NCBI GenBank assembly: GCA_963737015.1
Contig: CAVTQZ010000003.1
Location: forward strand, 1 to 64,000
DNA from: CAVTQZ01 sp963737015
Lineage (GTDB): Bacteria > Actinomycetota > Acidimicrobiia > Acidimicrobiales > UBA8190
Length of the DNA stretch: 64,000 bases
Reading direction: 5' to 3'
A model generated the notes under the pieces. The model saw only the letters and a program-made list of their open reading frames with translations, had not been told where the DNA came from and ran no database searches. The translations under genes and the position numbers were made by a program. This document shows positions 53,006 through 61,760 of this stretch, one piece after another. Each line of letters begins with the position of its first letter. The first letter of the stretch is position 1.

Positions 53006-55678
53006 ATGGCCCTGCGACCGCCTTCCATGGACAGCTTCGGCACACGATCCTCGCTTCGGGTGGGGGACAGAACCTTCGAGATACATCGACTGTCGGCCCT
53101 GTCGGATCGCTACGAGATCGCCCGGCTGCCGTACTCGATGAAGGTCCTCCTCGAGAACCTGCTCCGTCACGAAGACGGTCGACACGTGCACGCCGCGGAC
53201 GTCGAAGCCATCGCGGGTTGGGCGAGCAAGCAGGCTGCAGGCACCCCGGTCTCCTCGGAGATCGCCTTCACCCCCGAGCGCGTCCTGATGCAGGATTTCA
53301 CCGGCGTGCCTGCCGTCGTGGACCTCGCGGCGATGCGCGACGCGCTCGCGCAGCTGGGAGGCGATCCGAAGAGGATCAACCCGCTCGTGCCGGTCGAGCT
53401 CGTGATCGACCACTCGGTGATAGCCGAGTCTTCGGGTCGTCCTACGTCGTTCGACACCAACGTCGACATCGAGTACGAGCGCAATCTCGAGCGTTATCAG
53501 CTCCTGCGCTGGGCCCAGGACGCATTCGACCACTTCCGCGTGGTCCCACCCGGCACCGGGATCTGCCATCAGGTGAACCTCGAGTACCTCGCGAGGGTCG
53601 TGTTCGCCAACGAGGACGGCCAGGCGTTCTGCGACACGATGGTCGGCACCGACTCGCACACGACCATGGTCAACGGGCTCGGTGTGCTGGGCTGGGGGGT
53701 CGGCGGTATCGAGGCGGAGGCTACCATGCTCGGCCAGCCGCTCACGATGCTCGTGCCACCGGTGGTCGGCCTGCGCCTGAGCGGCCAGTTGCGGCCAGGC
53801 ACGACTGCGACGGACCTCGTCCTCACGATCGCGGAGCTGCTGCGCAACCACGGGGTCGTCGGCAAGTTCGTCGAGGTGCACGGGCCCGGTCTGGCGGAGC
53901 TCCCACTGGAGAACAGGGCGACCATCGGGAACATGTCACCGGAGTACGGAGCGACCTGCGTGATCTTCCCGATCGACGCGATCACCCTCGAGTACCTCCG
54001 GTTCACCGGACGCCACGAGGACCACGTCGCGCTCGTCGAGGCCTACGCGAAGGAGCAGGGCCTCTTCCACGCTCCTGAAGGCCCCGAGCCCGTCTTCACG
54101 GAGTCCGTGGAGCTCGACCTCTCGACGGTGGAGCCGAGCATCGCCGGCCCGGCGCGTCCTCAGGACCGGATCGCTCTGCCTGAGGCCAAGTCGAGCTTCC
54201 GTCGCTCGGTCGAGGGTCGGGCATCGCACCGGACCCCGGCGACCCTGGAGGACGGGAGCAGCGTAGAGATCGGCGACGGTCACGTGGTGATCGCCGCGAT
54301 CACGAGCTGTACGAACACCTCGAATCCGCAGGTGATGCTCGCCGCGGGACTTCTCGCCAAGAAGGCCGCGGAGCGCGGCCTTCTTCCCAAGCCGTGGGTG
54401 AAGACGTCGCTCGCGCCGGGATCGCGCGTTGTCATGGACTACTACGAGCGGGCAGGCCTCCTCGAGCCGCTCGAGGCTCTCGGCTTCGACCTGGTGGGCT
54501 ACGGCTGCACGACCTGCATCGGGAACTCGGGGCCTCTTCTCCCGGGCGTGAGTGAGGCCGTGAGCTCCGGTGAGCACTCTGTCGCGGCTGTCCTGTCAGG
54601 CAACCGCAACTTCGAAGGACGGATCCACCCTGATGTCCGCCTCAACTATCTCGCCTCTCCTCCGCTCGTCGTGGCCTACGCCCTGGCCGGCACGATGGAC
54701 GTCGACCTCACAGCCGAGCCGCTCGGGACCGACACTTCCGGACAGCCCGTCCATCTGCGTGAGATATGGCCCACCGAGCAAGAGGTCGTCGACCTGATTC
54801 GCCAAGCGGTCACGTCGGAGATGTTCCGCACACGCTACGCGTCGGTCTTCGAAGGCGACGAACGCTGGAGGGACATGGACATGTCGGGCGGAGACACGTT
54901 CGCCTGGAACCAATCCTCCACGTACGTCCTTCGTCCACCGTTCTTCGAAGGGCTCCAACGCGATCCGGCTCCAGTCGAGGACATCGTCGGCGCCCGGGTG
55001 CTCGCCGTCCTCGGCAACAGCGTCACCACGGACCACATCTCGCCCGCTGGATCCATTCGCCCGAGCTCCCCCGCGGGCGAGTACCTGATCGAGCACGGGG
55101 TGCAGCAACGTGACTTCAACTCGTACGGTGCTCGCCGCGGAAACCACGAAGTCATGATCCGCGGGACGTTCGCGAACGTCCGCCTCCGCAACCTGCTCGC
55201 ACCAGGCACCGAGGGGGGCGTGACACGTCATCTCCCGGATGGTGAGCAGACGACCATCTACGACGCGGCGATGAGATACGAGGCAGACGCTGTGCCGCTC
55301 GTCATCCTGGCCGGTGAGGAGTACGGATCCGGCTCCTCGCGCGACTGGGCGGCAAAAGGGCCCGCCCTACTAGGTGTACGCGCAGTCGTGGCGCAGAGCT
55401 TCGAGCGCATCCACCGATCGAACCTCGTGGGAATGGGGATCCTCCCGCTTCAGTTCACCGAGGGTCAGTCGGCGAATGCTCTCGGACTGAGCGGCGAGGA
55501 GACCATCGAGGTCCTCGGACTGAGCGCCTTCTCGGACGGCGAAATCCCGAAGGAGATAACCGTACGAGCAGGCGACATCGAGTTCGACGCACGGGTACGC
55601 ATCGACACACCGATGGAAGCCGAGTACTTCCGGCACGGAGGGATCCTTCCCTACGTGCTCCGGCAACTGGCCGGGTGA
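53006..55678 (+). CDS. acnA: aconitate hydratase A
   Basis: An 890-residue aconitase converting citrate to isocitrate in the TCA cycle. Present are SRYEIARLPYSMKVLLENLL is seen as DRYEIARLPYSMKVLLENLL, HQVNLEYLARVV, GTDSHTTMVNGLGVLGWGVG, and the three cluster cysteines at SCTNTSNP (about 435) and GCTTCIGNSG (about 501 and 504). It ends with RDWAAKGPALLGVRAVVAQS. The ATG before ALRPPSMD fits the family's length. The iron-sulfur cluster makes it a likely iron and redox sensor as well. Confidence 0.95.
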   Translation: MALRPPSMDSFGTRSSLRVGDRTFEIHRLSALSDRYEIARLPYSMKVLLENLLRHEDGRHVHAADVEAIAGWASKQAAGTPVSSEIAFTPERVLMQDFTGVPAVVDLAAMRDALAQLGGDPKRINPLVPVELVIDHSVIAESSGRPTSFDTNVDIEYERNLERYQLLRWAQDAFDHFRVVPPGTGICHQVNLEYLARVVFANEDGQAFCDTMVGTDSHTTMVNGLGVLGWGVGGIEAEATMLGQPLTMLVPPVVGLRLSGQLRPGTTATDLVLTIAELLRNHGVVGKFVEVHGPGLAELPLENRATIGNMSPEYGATCVIFPIDAITLEYLRFTGRHEDHVALVEAYAKEQGLFHAPEGPEPVFTESVELDLSTVEPSIAGPARPQDRIALPEAKSSFRRSVEGRASHRTPATLEDGSSVEIGDGHVVIAAITSCTNTSNPQVMLAAGLLAKKAAERGLLPKPWVKTSLAPGSRVVMDYYERAGLLEPLEALGFDLVGYGCTTCIGNSGPLLPGVSEAVSSGEHSVAAVLSGNRNFEGRIHPDVRLNYLASPPLVVAYALAGTMDVDLTAEPLGTDTSGQPVHLREIWPTEQEVVDLIRQAVTSEMFRTRYASVFEGDERWRDMDMSGGDTFAWNQSSTYVLRPPFFEGLQRDPAPVEDIVGARVLAVLGNSVTTDHISPAGSIRPSSPAGEYLIEHGVQQRDFNSYGARRGNHEVMIRGTFANVRLRNLLAPGTEGGVTRHLPDGEQTTIYDAAMRYEADAVPLVILAGEEYGSGSSRDWAAKGPALLGVRAVVAQSFERIHRSNLVGMGILPLQFTEGQSANALGLSGEETIEVLGLSAFSDGEIPKEITVRAGDIEFDARVRIDTPMEAEYFRHGGILPYVLRQLAG

Positions 55679-55757
55679 GTTACCGAAGCTAAACGGACCA
55701 GGTAGCAGGCGACTTCCGCTCGAGCCGCCGCCCTCTCTTGGGTGGGCTTTCTCCAGG

Positions 55758-57329
55758 ATGGGTAATTTCGTGACCATGGTGGGCACCGAGGCGCAGTCCA
55801 GCGCGCTCATCGGCGGGCGCTGGCGTCTCGAACGGCTCATCGGACAGGGCGGTATGTCCGACGTGTACAAAGCGGTCGACGAACCCGGCGGTGGTTCGGT
55901 CGCGCTCAAGATCGTGCGTTCTTCGGACCCGGAGCTGGCGCGCCGGTTGGTAAAGGAGGCGAAGGCGCTCGCAGGCTTCGACCATCCCGCGCTCGTCCGC
56001 ATGTTCGATTCGGGCGTGCACCACAATCAGGCCTATCTGGTGATGGAGCTCGTGGAGGGGCCGACCCTCGCCGGCCGGCTGCGTCGAGGCCCTATGAGCC
56101 CGCGTCAAACCGCTTTGATCGCGGCGGGTATCGCCGGTGCCCTCGCGTACGTGCACGAACGAGGCATCGTGCACCGCGACCTGAAGCCCGCGAACGTGCT
56201 CCTCGGCCCGGACGGCCGGGTGCGTCTCGCCGACTTCGGGATCGCGAAGGTGCTCGATGCTTCGTCGATCACCGTCACAGGTGCCACGCTCGGGACCCCC
56301 GCCTACATGGCGCCCGAGCAGATCAGAGACGACGCCGTCGGCACCGCTGCGGACATGTGGTCTCTCGGTCTCATCCTTCTCGAGTGTCTTCTCGGCCGAA
56401 AGATCTTCGAAGGCACGCCCGCAGAGGTCGTTGCACGAAGGTTGGCGTCGCCGGTCGTCGTGCCTCCCGAGGTTCCGACGGCGTGGCGTCTTCTCTTGTC
56501 CGCGATGCTCGACGAGGACCCGCGCCGCAGGCCTGCCGCCATCGACGTCGCGGGGATGGTGAGCGCACCGGCGTTCGAGGCGGCCTGGACTCCCGCGCCG
56601 CCGACGGCCCCGACGGTCGCTGTGCCCGGTCCGTCCGACGTCACCCTCGTGGAGGGGGCCGAGCGCATTCCCGAGCCCCCCTCCGTGGGCACTCTGCCAC
56701 TACGGCAGAACGAGACCCTTCTCGCACCGGTTCGTGCGCCGGGAAGGAGCCGACGATCGCGACGACGAATATGGATCGCGGCGGCTGTAGTGGCCCTGGC
56801 CGTGGCAGCCGCTCTCAGCGCATGGGCCGTGTCGAACAACCGCGTCGCTGCGCGCAATCCCCCGGGTCACCACAGCGCGTCATCGACTTCCACGACGACG
56901 TCCACGTCCACGACGACGACAACGACCACGGTTCCGACCGCGGGCGACGCGGCGGCCGCGTTGACACGGGACGTCGAGAGCGGGATCGCGGATGGTTCGA
57001 TCAACTCGGTGACCGGAGCCAACATCCTGAACAAACTCGACCGCGTGCTCGCCGCCTCGGATCAGGGGGGGTCCGGCCCGCCCGACGCGGTGAGCTCGGC
57101 GCTCGGTGCGCTCGACTCGTCCATCGCGAGCGGCGAATCCTCCGGAGCCGTTACAGCGGCCGAGGCTTCGACGCTCACCGCCGACGTGGCGGCATTGGCG
57201 AACGCCCTCGGCGCGCCGACGGTCGCGACAAGCACGCCGACTACTGCTCCTGCCCCCGGCGGCCCGCAGAACTCAGGTCCTACGACCACGCGTCCGGACA
57301 AGGGCGGCGGAGGCCACGGCGGCCACTGA
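55758..57329 (+). CDS. Ser/Thr protein kinase, PknB-like with Thr-rich tail
   Basis: A 523-residue membrane kinase. The Gly loop is at residues 29-37 (GQGGMSDVY), the ATP Lys at 51 (VALK), HRD at 139-141 and DFG at 159-161, with GTPAYMAPEQ and DMWSLGLILLE. A single helix at about 338-358 follows. The outer part begins with a Ser/Thr stretch, then a helical repeat-like region and a Gly/Pro tail, not PASTA repeats. It starts 80 bases after acnA. The extracellular ligand is unknown; roles in envelope sensing are inferred. Confidence 0.87.
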   Translation: MGNFVTMVGTEAQSSALIGGRWRLERLIGQGGMSDVYKAVDEPGGGSVALKIVRSSDPELARRLVKEAKALAGFDHPALVRMFDSGVHHNQAYLVMELVEGPTLAGRLRRGPMSPRQTALIAAGIAGALAYVHERGIVHRDLKPANVLLGPDGRVRLADFGIAKVLDASSITVTGATLGTPAYMAPEQIRDDAVGTAADMWSLGLILLECLLGRKIFEGTPAEVVARRLASPVVVPPEVPTAWRLLLSAMLDEDPRRRPAAIDVAGMVSAPAFEAAWTPAPPTAPTVAVPGPSDVTLVEGAERIPEPPSVGTLPLRQNETLLAPVRAPGRSRRSRRRIWIAAAVVALAVAAALSAWAVSNNRVAARNPPGHHSASSTSTTTSTSTTTTTTTVPTAGDAAAALTRDVESGIADGSINSVTGANILNKLDRVLAASDQGGSGPPDAVSSALGALDSSIASGESSGAVTAAEASTLTADVAALANALGAPTVATSTPTTAPAPGGPQNSGPTTTRPDKGGGGHGGH

Positions 57330-57365
57330 CCGACCGGCTCCTCGACGCGTCGCGTCCGGGGCGTT

Positions 57366-58360
57366 TCAGGTGGGCAATGCCTCGCACACCACCTTGTGCT
57401 CCCGAAGCGTGCCGCCTCGTACGAATCCGATCGCCGCTGCACGACCGATGAACTCCTCGTTCAGCATGCGCTGGAGGCCCCGTACGCTCTCGACCCTTTT
57501 CCCGTCGAGTGAGACGACCACATCGCGCGGGCGCAGTCCCGCCCGGTCGGCAGGACTCTCCTTCGTCACCGAAGCAACCTCGACGCCCGTCGCGTAACCG
57601 ACGACACCGGCCACAGCGGGCGGCAGTCTTCGTGAGCCTCCTCCTATGCCGAGAAATGCACGTCGCACGACGCTGCCAGACGCGAGCGCGCCGATGATTG
57701 CGCGCGTGGTCGCGTTCACGGGGACGGCCATTCCGAGGCCCTGTCCGATGCCGGGCCCGATCACCGCGGTGCTGATCCCGACCACCTCGGCCGTGCTGAT
57801 CGCGAGCGCCCCTCCGGAGTTGCCGGGGTGCAGTGCTGCGTCGGTCTGTATGACGTCACCGACCAGACGGGTCGCTTCCCCGGCCGAAGCCACGAGGGTA
57901 CGGCCGAGGGCGCTAACGACTCCGGCGCTCACGGAGCCCGAGAAACCGAAGGGATTTCCTATCGCCACGACGAGTTGACCGACCCGCAGAGTGTCGGCAT
58001 CCCCGAGCGCGGCCGGTAGGTAGCCGTTGCCCGCGGCCCTCACCACCGCAAGGTCCGTCAATCTGTCGGTACCGACGACCTCGAAGGAAACCTCCTCGCC
58101 GGAGGCGAAGCTCGCCTGTCCGCGGCTCGATCCTTCTACAACGTGGGCTGAGGTGACGAGGAGGCCGTCGGAGGACACCGCCACCGCCGATCCGGAGCCC
58201 GAAGCCCGCGTCCACGCGCGCGCCCGACGCGCAACGAGGCAACCGAGCGCGACAACCGGTCTGCGACGGCTGTGACCGTGCGGGAGTACGCGTCGAGGAC
58301 GGGCCCCTCGGCCACGGCTGGAAGCGGCTCGTCCGGACGGGCGGGCGCGTCGATCGCCAT
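57366..58360 (-). CDS. HtrA-type trypsin-like protease with PDZ domain (one-base frameshift)
   Basis: A serine protease of about 331 residues. The first frame gives MAIDAPARPDEPLPAVAEGP and the early residues up to VGRARGRG. The second frame gives the catalytic core: His in VTSAHVVEG, Asp in RLTDLAVVRA, Ser in HPGNSGGALA, then the PDZ part SPADRAGLRPRDVVVSLDGK. A missing base at about 58203-58208 joins them. No signal peptide is seen, so it may be cytoplasmic or a membrane sign is lost. Start and stop overlap (TGATG) with the upstream protease gene. Confidence 0.82.
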
Positions 58361-59268
58361 CACACCGATCCGGCATCCGATGTGTGGTTCCCCGACAGGT
58401 CGACGGCCACTCGGAGCTCCTCCACACCCCGAACCACGCCGAGCTCCATGGAAGACGACGCTTCGCCGGTCTCGAGAGCAGAGGCAAGGTCGTCGATCGA
58501 AGCGATCGCCTCCCCGCCGGCAGAGACGATCAGGTCACCTTGACGAATGCCTGCACGGTCTGCGGGTCCTCCGGGTTCGACCGCGCGGACGAGCAGGCCG
58601 TCACGCTCCGGCAGGCCGACGGACCGCCGCAAGCGCCTCGCAATCTTCGGAGGAGCAAGGGCGACGCCGAGACGGGCACGTCTCGGAGCTTCGCCGCGCG
58701 AGAGAGCGTCCACGCGACGACGTAGTTCGTCGTCGGCTGGAATGGCGAGGTAGAAGCCGTCGCCCTCGCGGTGCGTGTCGATTCCGACCAGACGGCCCTC
58801 CGTGTCGAGGAGCGGGCCTCCCGAGGAGCCTCTGACGAGCGGCGCTGTGTGCTCGATCGCCCCCGCGATCCGCCGGCCTCCCGGGCCTCGGAAGCTGACA
58901 TCGAGGGCGGAGACGAAGCCGACGCTCACCCTCGTGCCGCGCCCGGCGGGGTTGGCCAGGGCCACGACGGCCTCACCGAGGCGCCTCGGACCGGCGCTCC
59001 ACTCGACGGCGGGGGACTCGCCGGTCTCGACAGCCAGTATGGCGAGATCACCCTCGTCGTCCGCTGCGGACACGGTCGCAGTGACTCTCCTACCGTCGAC
59101 GAAGGTGACGATGAGTTCGTCTCCCCGAAGGTTGTGGGCATTCGTCAGCACCTGGCCGCCGCCGACCACGACACCGCTTCCCGATGCGCCCACGCCAACT
59201 ACCGATTGACCTCCCTTCGAAGTGATTTCCTCGACACTCCGGGAAAGCTCGTCCAACGTTGTCGTCAT
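58360..59268 (-). CDS. HtrA-type protease with PDZ domain 2, modified active-site loop
   Basis: A 302-residue protease from MTTTLDELSR with catalytic His45 (TNAHNL), Asp74 (DEGDLAIL) and Ser149 in RGSSGGPLL; the usual GNSGG is GSSGG here. The PDZ domain is at about residues 205-290 (LVRAVEPGGPADRAGIRQGD, LIVSAGGEAIASIDDLASAL). The start was chosen at the internal ATG, as the upstream MVPGPS part is non-conserved. It is followed by its sister protease on the same strand with overlapping stop and start. Likely degrades or trims damaged proteins; the targets are unknown. Confidence 0.82.
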   Translation of the reverse strand: MTTTLDELSRSVEEITSKGGQSVVGVGASGSGVVVGGGQVLTNAHNLRGDELIVTFVDGRRVTATVSAADDEGDLAILAVETGESPAVEWSAGPRRLGEAVVALANPAGRGTRVSVGFVSALDVSFRGPGGRRIAGAIEHTAPLVRGSSGGPLLDTEGRLVGIDTHREGDGFYLAIPADDELRRRVDALSRGEAPRRARLGVALAPPKIARRLRRSVGLPERDGLLVRAVEPGGPADRAGIRQGDLIVSAGGEAIASIDDLASALETGEASSSMELGVVRGVEELRVAVDLSGNHTSDAGSV

Positions 59269-59319
59269 TGATCCACCCTCTCTTCCTCTGGCTGATGGGC
59301 CAGGGACCATATCAGATAC

Positions 59320-59333
59320 TAACTTGCAAGTTA
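59320..59333 (+). promoter_or_regulatory. perfect 14-base palindrome, candidate HxlR operator
   Basis: TAACTTGCAAGTTA is a perfect inverted repeat in the 114-base spacer between the protease operon and the HxlR gene. HxlR regulators bind such short dyads. Its position allows control in both directions, but the promoter itself was not located. Confidence 0.55.
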
Positions 59334-59382
59334 CTAGCTACAATCAGTGGTACCGGCTAGAGGCACATGGGAGGATCCGGTG

Positions 59383-59808
59383 ATGCCCGACAGCGACCCG
59401 AACCCGGGTCTCGACCTTGCATTGGCCCAGCTGGGGGACCGCTGGACCCTCTTGATCATCGACGCTCTGCTCGACCGGTCGCGCAGGTTCTCGGATTTAC
59501 AGGAAGCGATCCCGGGCCTCGCGCCGAACGTGTTGAGCGCCCGCCTGCGAAAGCTCGAGAGCCGGGGCCTCGTGACGGCTGTCCCTTACTCCGACCGGCC
59601 GTTGCGTTACGAGTACGTCATCAGCCATTCCGGACGTGAGCTCGCGGGTGCGCTGCGATTCCTCTCCCACTGGGGCGCCCAAGAGCTTGGACTCGAAGCG
59701 GAACTACCCCGGCATCGTTCGTGCGGCACGCCCCTGGAGGCGCGCTGGTACTGCCCGACCTGCGAACGGGTGACACAGCAGAGCGATGACGATGTGGTCA
59801 GGCTCTGA
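59383..59808 (+). CDS. HxlR-family winged-helix transcriptional regulator
   Basis: A 141-residue regulator. The winged helix is LALAQLGDRWTLLIIDALLD, FSDLQEAIPGLAPNVLSARL, RKLESRGLVTAVPYSDRPLR, as in HxlR proteins that sense reactive or aromatic compounds. The C-terminus carries a Cys pair (CPTC) after SCGTPLEARWY, which may bind a metal. An ATG with GGGAGGATC ahead gives the start. It may repress the divergent proteases through the palindrome. Its end overlaps the end of a membrane protein gene by 11 bases. Confidence 0.82.
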   Translation: MPDSDPNPGLDLALAQLGDRWTLLIIDALLDRSRRFSDLQEAIPGLAPNVLSARLRKLESRGLVTAVPYSDRPLRYEYVISHSGRELAGALRFLSHWGAQELGLEAELPRHRSCGTPLEARWYCPTCERVTQQSDDDVVRL

Positions 59809-60247
59809 GAGCTTCTGAACCTCTCTCCCCGGATTGATAGCGGGCGACCGAGAACCCCAAGAGCGTCGGAATGTCCAGCGCGAAGACCAACAGCATGAGG
59901 GTGACGAGCACGAGCATCGATCCGCGCGTGTGATCCAGTACGAACACGTACTCGAGCATCCCGGTTATGACGAGGTAGGCGAGCAAGGTCCACTTGCCCA
60001 CGAGCAGGAAGGTGCTCCACGCGAACGCCCGGGTCCTCGCGAGCATCGTCCCCGAGACTGCGAGGAGGACGACTGCAGCCACGAGGAGCCCGATAGCGGG
60101 TCCGAGCGACGCCCGGCGCGGCAGGTAGGACGCCAGGTAGATGCCGCCGGCGATGATCAGCGCCATTGAACCGACGCAGAGCTCCGCCACCGGAGGCAGC
60201 TTTGCCGTCTGTTGCGGATCATGGCCCTCGTCGTGGACGGGGCTCAT
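59798..60247 (-). CDS. small integral membrane protein B
   Basis: A 149-residue protein (MSPVHDEGHDPQQTAKLPPV) with about four hydrophobic segments: VGSMALIIAGGIYLASYL, GLLVAAVVLLAVSGTM, FLLVGKWTLLAYLVITG and VLVTLMLLVFALDIPTLLG. The ATG overlaps the stop of the gene upstream (ATGA), so the gene is independent of the long fused reading frame seen in the raw sequence. No family was named. Confidence 0.65.
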   Translation of the reverse strand: MSPVHDEGHDPQQTAKLPPVAELCVGSMALIIAGGIYLASYLPRRASLGPAIGLLVAAVVLLAVSGTMLARTRAFAWSTFLLVGKWTLLAYLVITGMLEYVFVLDHTRGSMLVLVTLMLLVFALDIPTLLGFSVARYQSGERGSEALRA

Positions 60248-60874
60248 CCTGCGGCCAGCTTCGTCATGATCACGAGCGTTGCTATCTGCATGGCTCCCGT
60301 TACACCTGCGGTGTACGCGAACCGCTTCATCAGCTTCGAGATCGAATTCTCCGTTCGGACGCGGCTTCTTGAGCTCGAAGAGAACCGCCAGGTTGGCGGG
60401 CTCCAGCAGGCCGAGCGCGACGACGGCCATCACTCCCACCACCACGAACGATGCGACGAGCCAGCCATGGTGAGGGTAGGCGGTGGAGAGGTTGCCCAGA
60501 TGCCTCGCCAGCTGCCATCCGGCGGCCAGGGTCATCGTGACGAGTGTCGGCATGATGAGGAGCATCTTCGGCATGAAGCGGCTGGAGAACTCGATCCGTG
60601 CCGGCACCGAGAGCCTGCCGAGGATCGGCCCGATCACGAAGCCGAGGAACAGGTCGATGCCCGTCCACAAGCCTCCGCCGACGACATGGAAGAAGTCGAG
60701 CGCCCATAGCTTGTTCGTCGCGATCGCGGCGACGAGTCCGGCGAGGATGGCCGCGACGATGGGCAAGCCGACGAGCGGAACGATCTGAAAATCGGGACGC
60801 TTGGCGGCGACCAAGTCTGGCGCCGGCGGGGCGGCATCGCCCGGCACGGCGACGATCGTCGTCACGTTCGCCAT
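60244..60874 (-). CDS. small integral membrane protein A (one-base frameshift)
   Basis: About 209 residues with four to five hydrophobic segments: VPLVGLPIVAAILAGLVAAI, GLWTGIDLFLGFVIGPILG, MPTLVTMTLAAGWQLARHLG, VASFVVVGVMAVVALGLLE. The first frame runs to ELKKPRPNGE. The second frame continues ISKLMKRFAYTAGVTGAMQI and ATLVIMTKLAAG then stop, which is far more membrane-like than the raw first frame. One extra base around 60343-60350 explains it. Function unknown; probably paired with protein B. Confidence 0.68.
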
Positions 60875-60972
60875 TTACCCCCCTGGCCCGACGTCGTTCA
60901 CGAGCCCTCGCGCTGAACCCTATCCGTGAGAAGCCGGCCGGTAAAGGTTTCGAAGACCGCTCGCTCTGCGCC

Positions 60973-61737
60973 CTACGAGGAGCCGGTGTCGGGCATTTCG
61001 ATCGCCTGGAAGGTCTCCGCAAGTCGTCCGAAGGGAAGCCCTGCGCGGCGTGCGCCGTCGGTGAACCATGTCCGCAGCCGCTCTTCCAGCCAGTCGCCCT
61101 CGCCTACCTGGCTGCGGTGGCACTTGAGCGCCGCCAGCTTGCGCTCGAAGGTGTCGGTGATGTCGACCGCGCGGTTCGGGACCGGGGCCGCCATCAACCA
61201 GAGCTGGCGTACCGAGAAGGGCTCGAGACCCTCCTCCAGAAGCTCGGGATACGCGAAGGGATTTCTCGCATCGGGGTAGGCGACACACACAGCGGCCTCC
61301 CCGGCTGCGAGGTGATCGGGATGACTTGCGCCGATGCGCTCCCAGTTGCGTTCGGGGGACTGGCACACCATCCGGTCCGGCTTGAACTGACGTACGACCC
61401 TCGAGAGGTCGCGGCGCAAGTCGAAGCTCGGGACAAGCCGGCCGTCGGGGTAGCCGAGAAACGTGACGTCGGTCACACCCACTTCCGCCGCGGCCGCACG
61501 TTGCTCGTCACGACGCAACGACGCCATCTCCGCACGCGAGATCGAACGATCCGATCCGCCCGCGTCGCCGTCGGTGATCACGCAGTAGGCGACTTCTGTG
61601 CCCGATTTCGCCCACATCGCGACGGAGCCCGCGACACCGAAGTCGACGTCGTCGGGATGCGCGGTAACGACGAGGATCCGGCTGACGCCTGCGAGCTGGT
61701 CGAGAGCGCAGGAGGGGGTTTCGGGCGAATCGGTCAT
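60973..61737 (-). CDS. PIG-L/LmbE-family deacetylase
   Basis: A 254-residue zinc hydrolase: VVTAHPDDVDFG (zinc His/Asp pair), FLGYPDGRLVPSFDLRRDLS, and SHPDHLAAGEAAV. The family includes mycothiol and N-acetylglucosamine-PI deacetylases, so a thiol, amino-sugar or glycan substrate is plausible. ATG start; the GTG frame three codons upstream (MRK) is an alternative. Its ribosome site lies in the hairpin at 61741-61759. Confidence 0.83.
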   Translation of the reverse strand: MTDSPETPSCALDQLAGVSRILVVTAHPDDVDFGVAGSVAMWAKSGTEVAYCVITDGDAGGSDRSISRAEMASLRRDEQRAAAAEVGVTDVTFLGYPDGRLVPSFDLRRDLSRVVRQFKPDRMVCQSPERNWERIGASHPDHLAAGEAAVCVAYPDARNPFAYPELLEEGLEPFSVRQLWLMAAPVPNRAVDITDTFERKLAALKCHRSQVGEGDWLEERLRTWFTDGARRAGLPFGRLAETFQAIEMPDTGSS

Positions 61738-61740
61738 TTT

Positions 61741-61759
61741 CCTCACCCTATAGGTGAGG
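61741..61759 (-). promoter_or_regulatory. hairpin covering the PIG-L ribosome site
   Basis: CCTCACC and GGTGAGG form a perfect 7-bp stem round a 5-base loop. The second arm (on the minus strand) is the only ribosome-site-like sequence for the deacetylase gene, and the helicase stop lies two bases before. It could make translation depend on helicase translation or RNA unwinding; not shown. Confidence 0.4.
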
Positions 61760-61760
61760 A

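Noticed and set aside
59798..60874. One 358-residue membrane protein
   Set aside because: The middle portion (about EADEAVRVHRRCNGSHADSN) is not protein-like, while another frame gives a clean membrane segment, a stop and a coupled new ATG. Two genes with one indel fit better.
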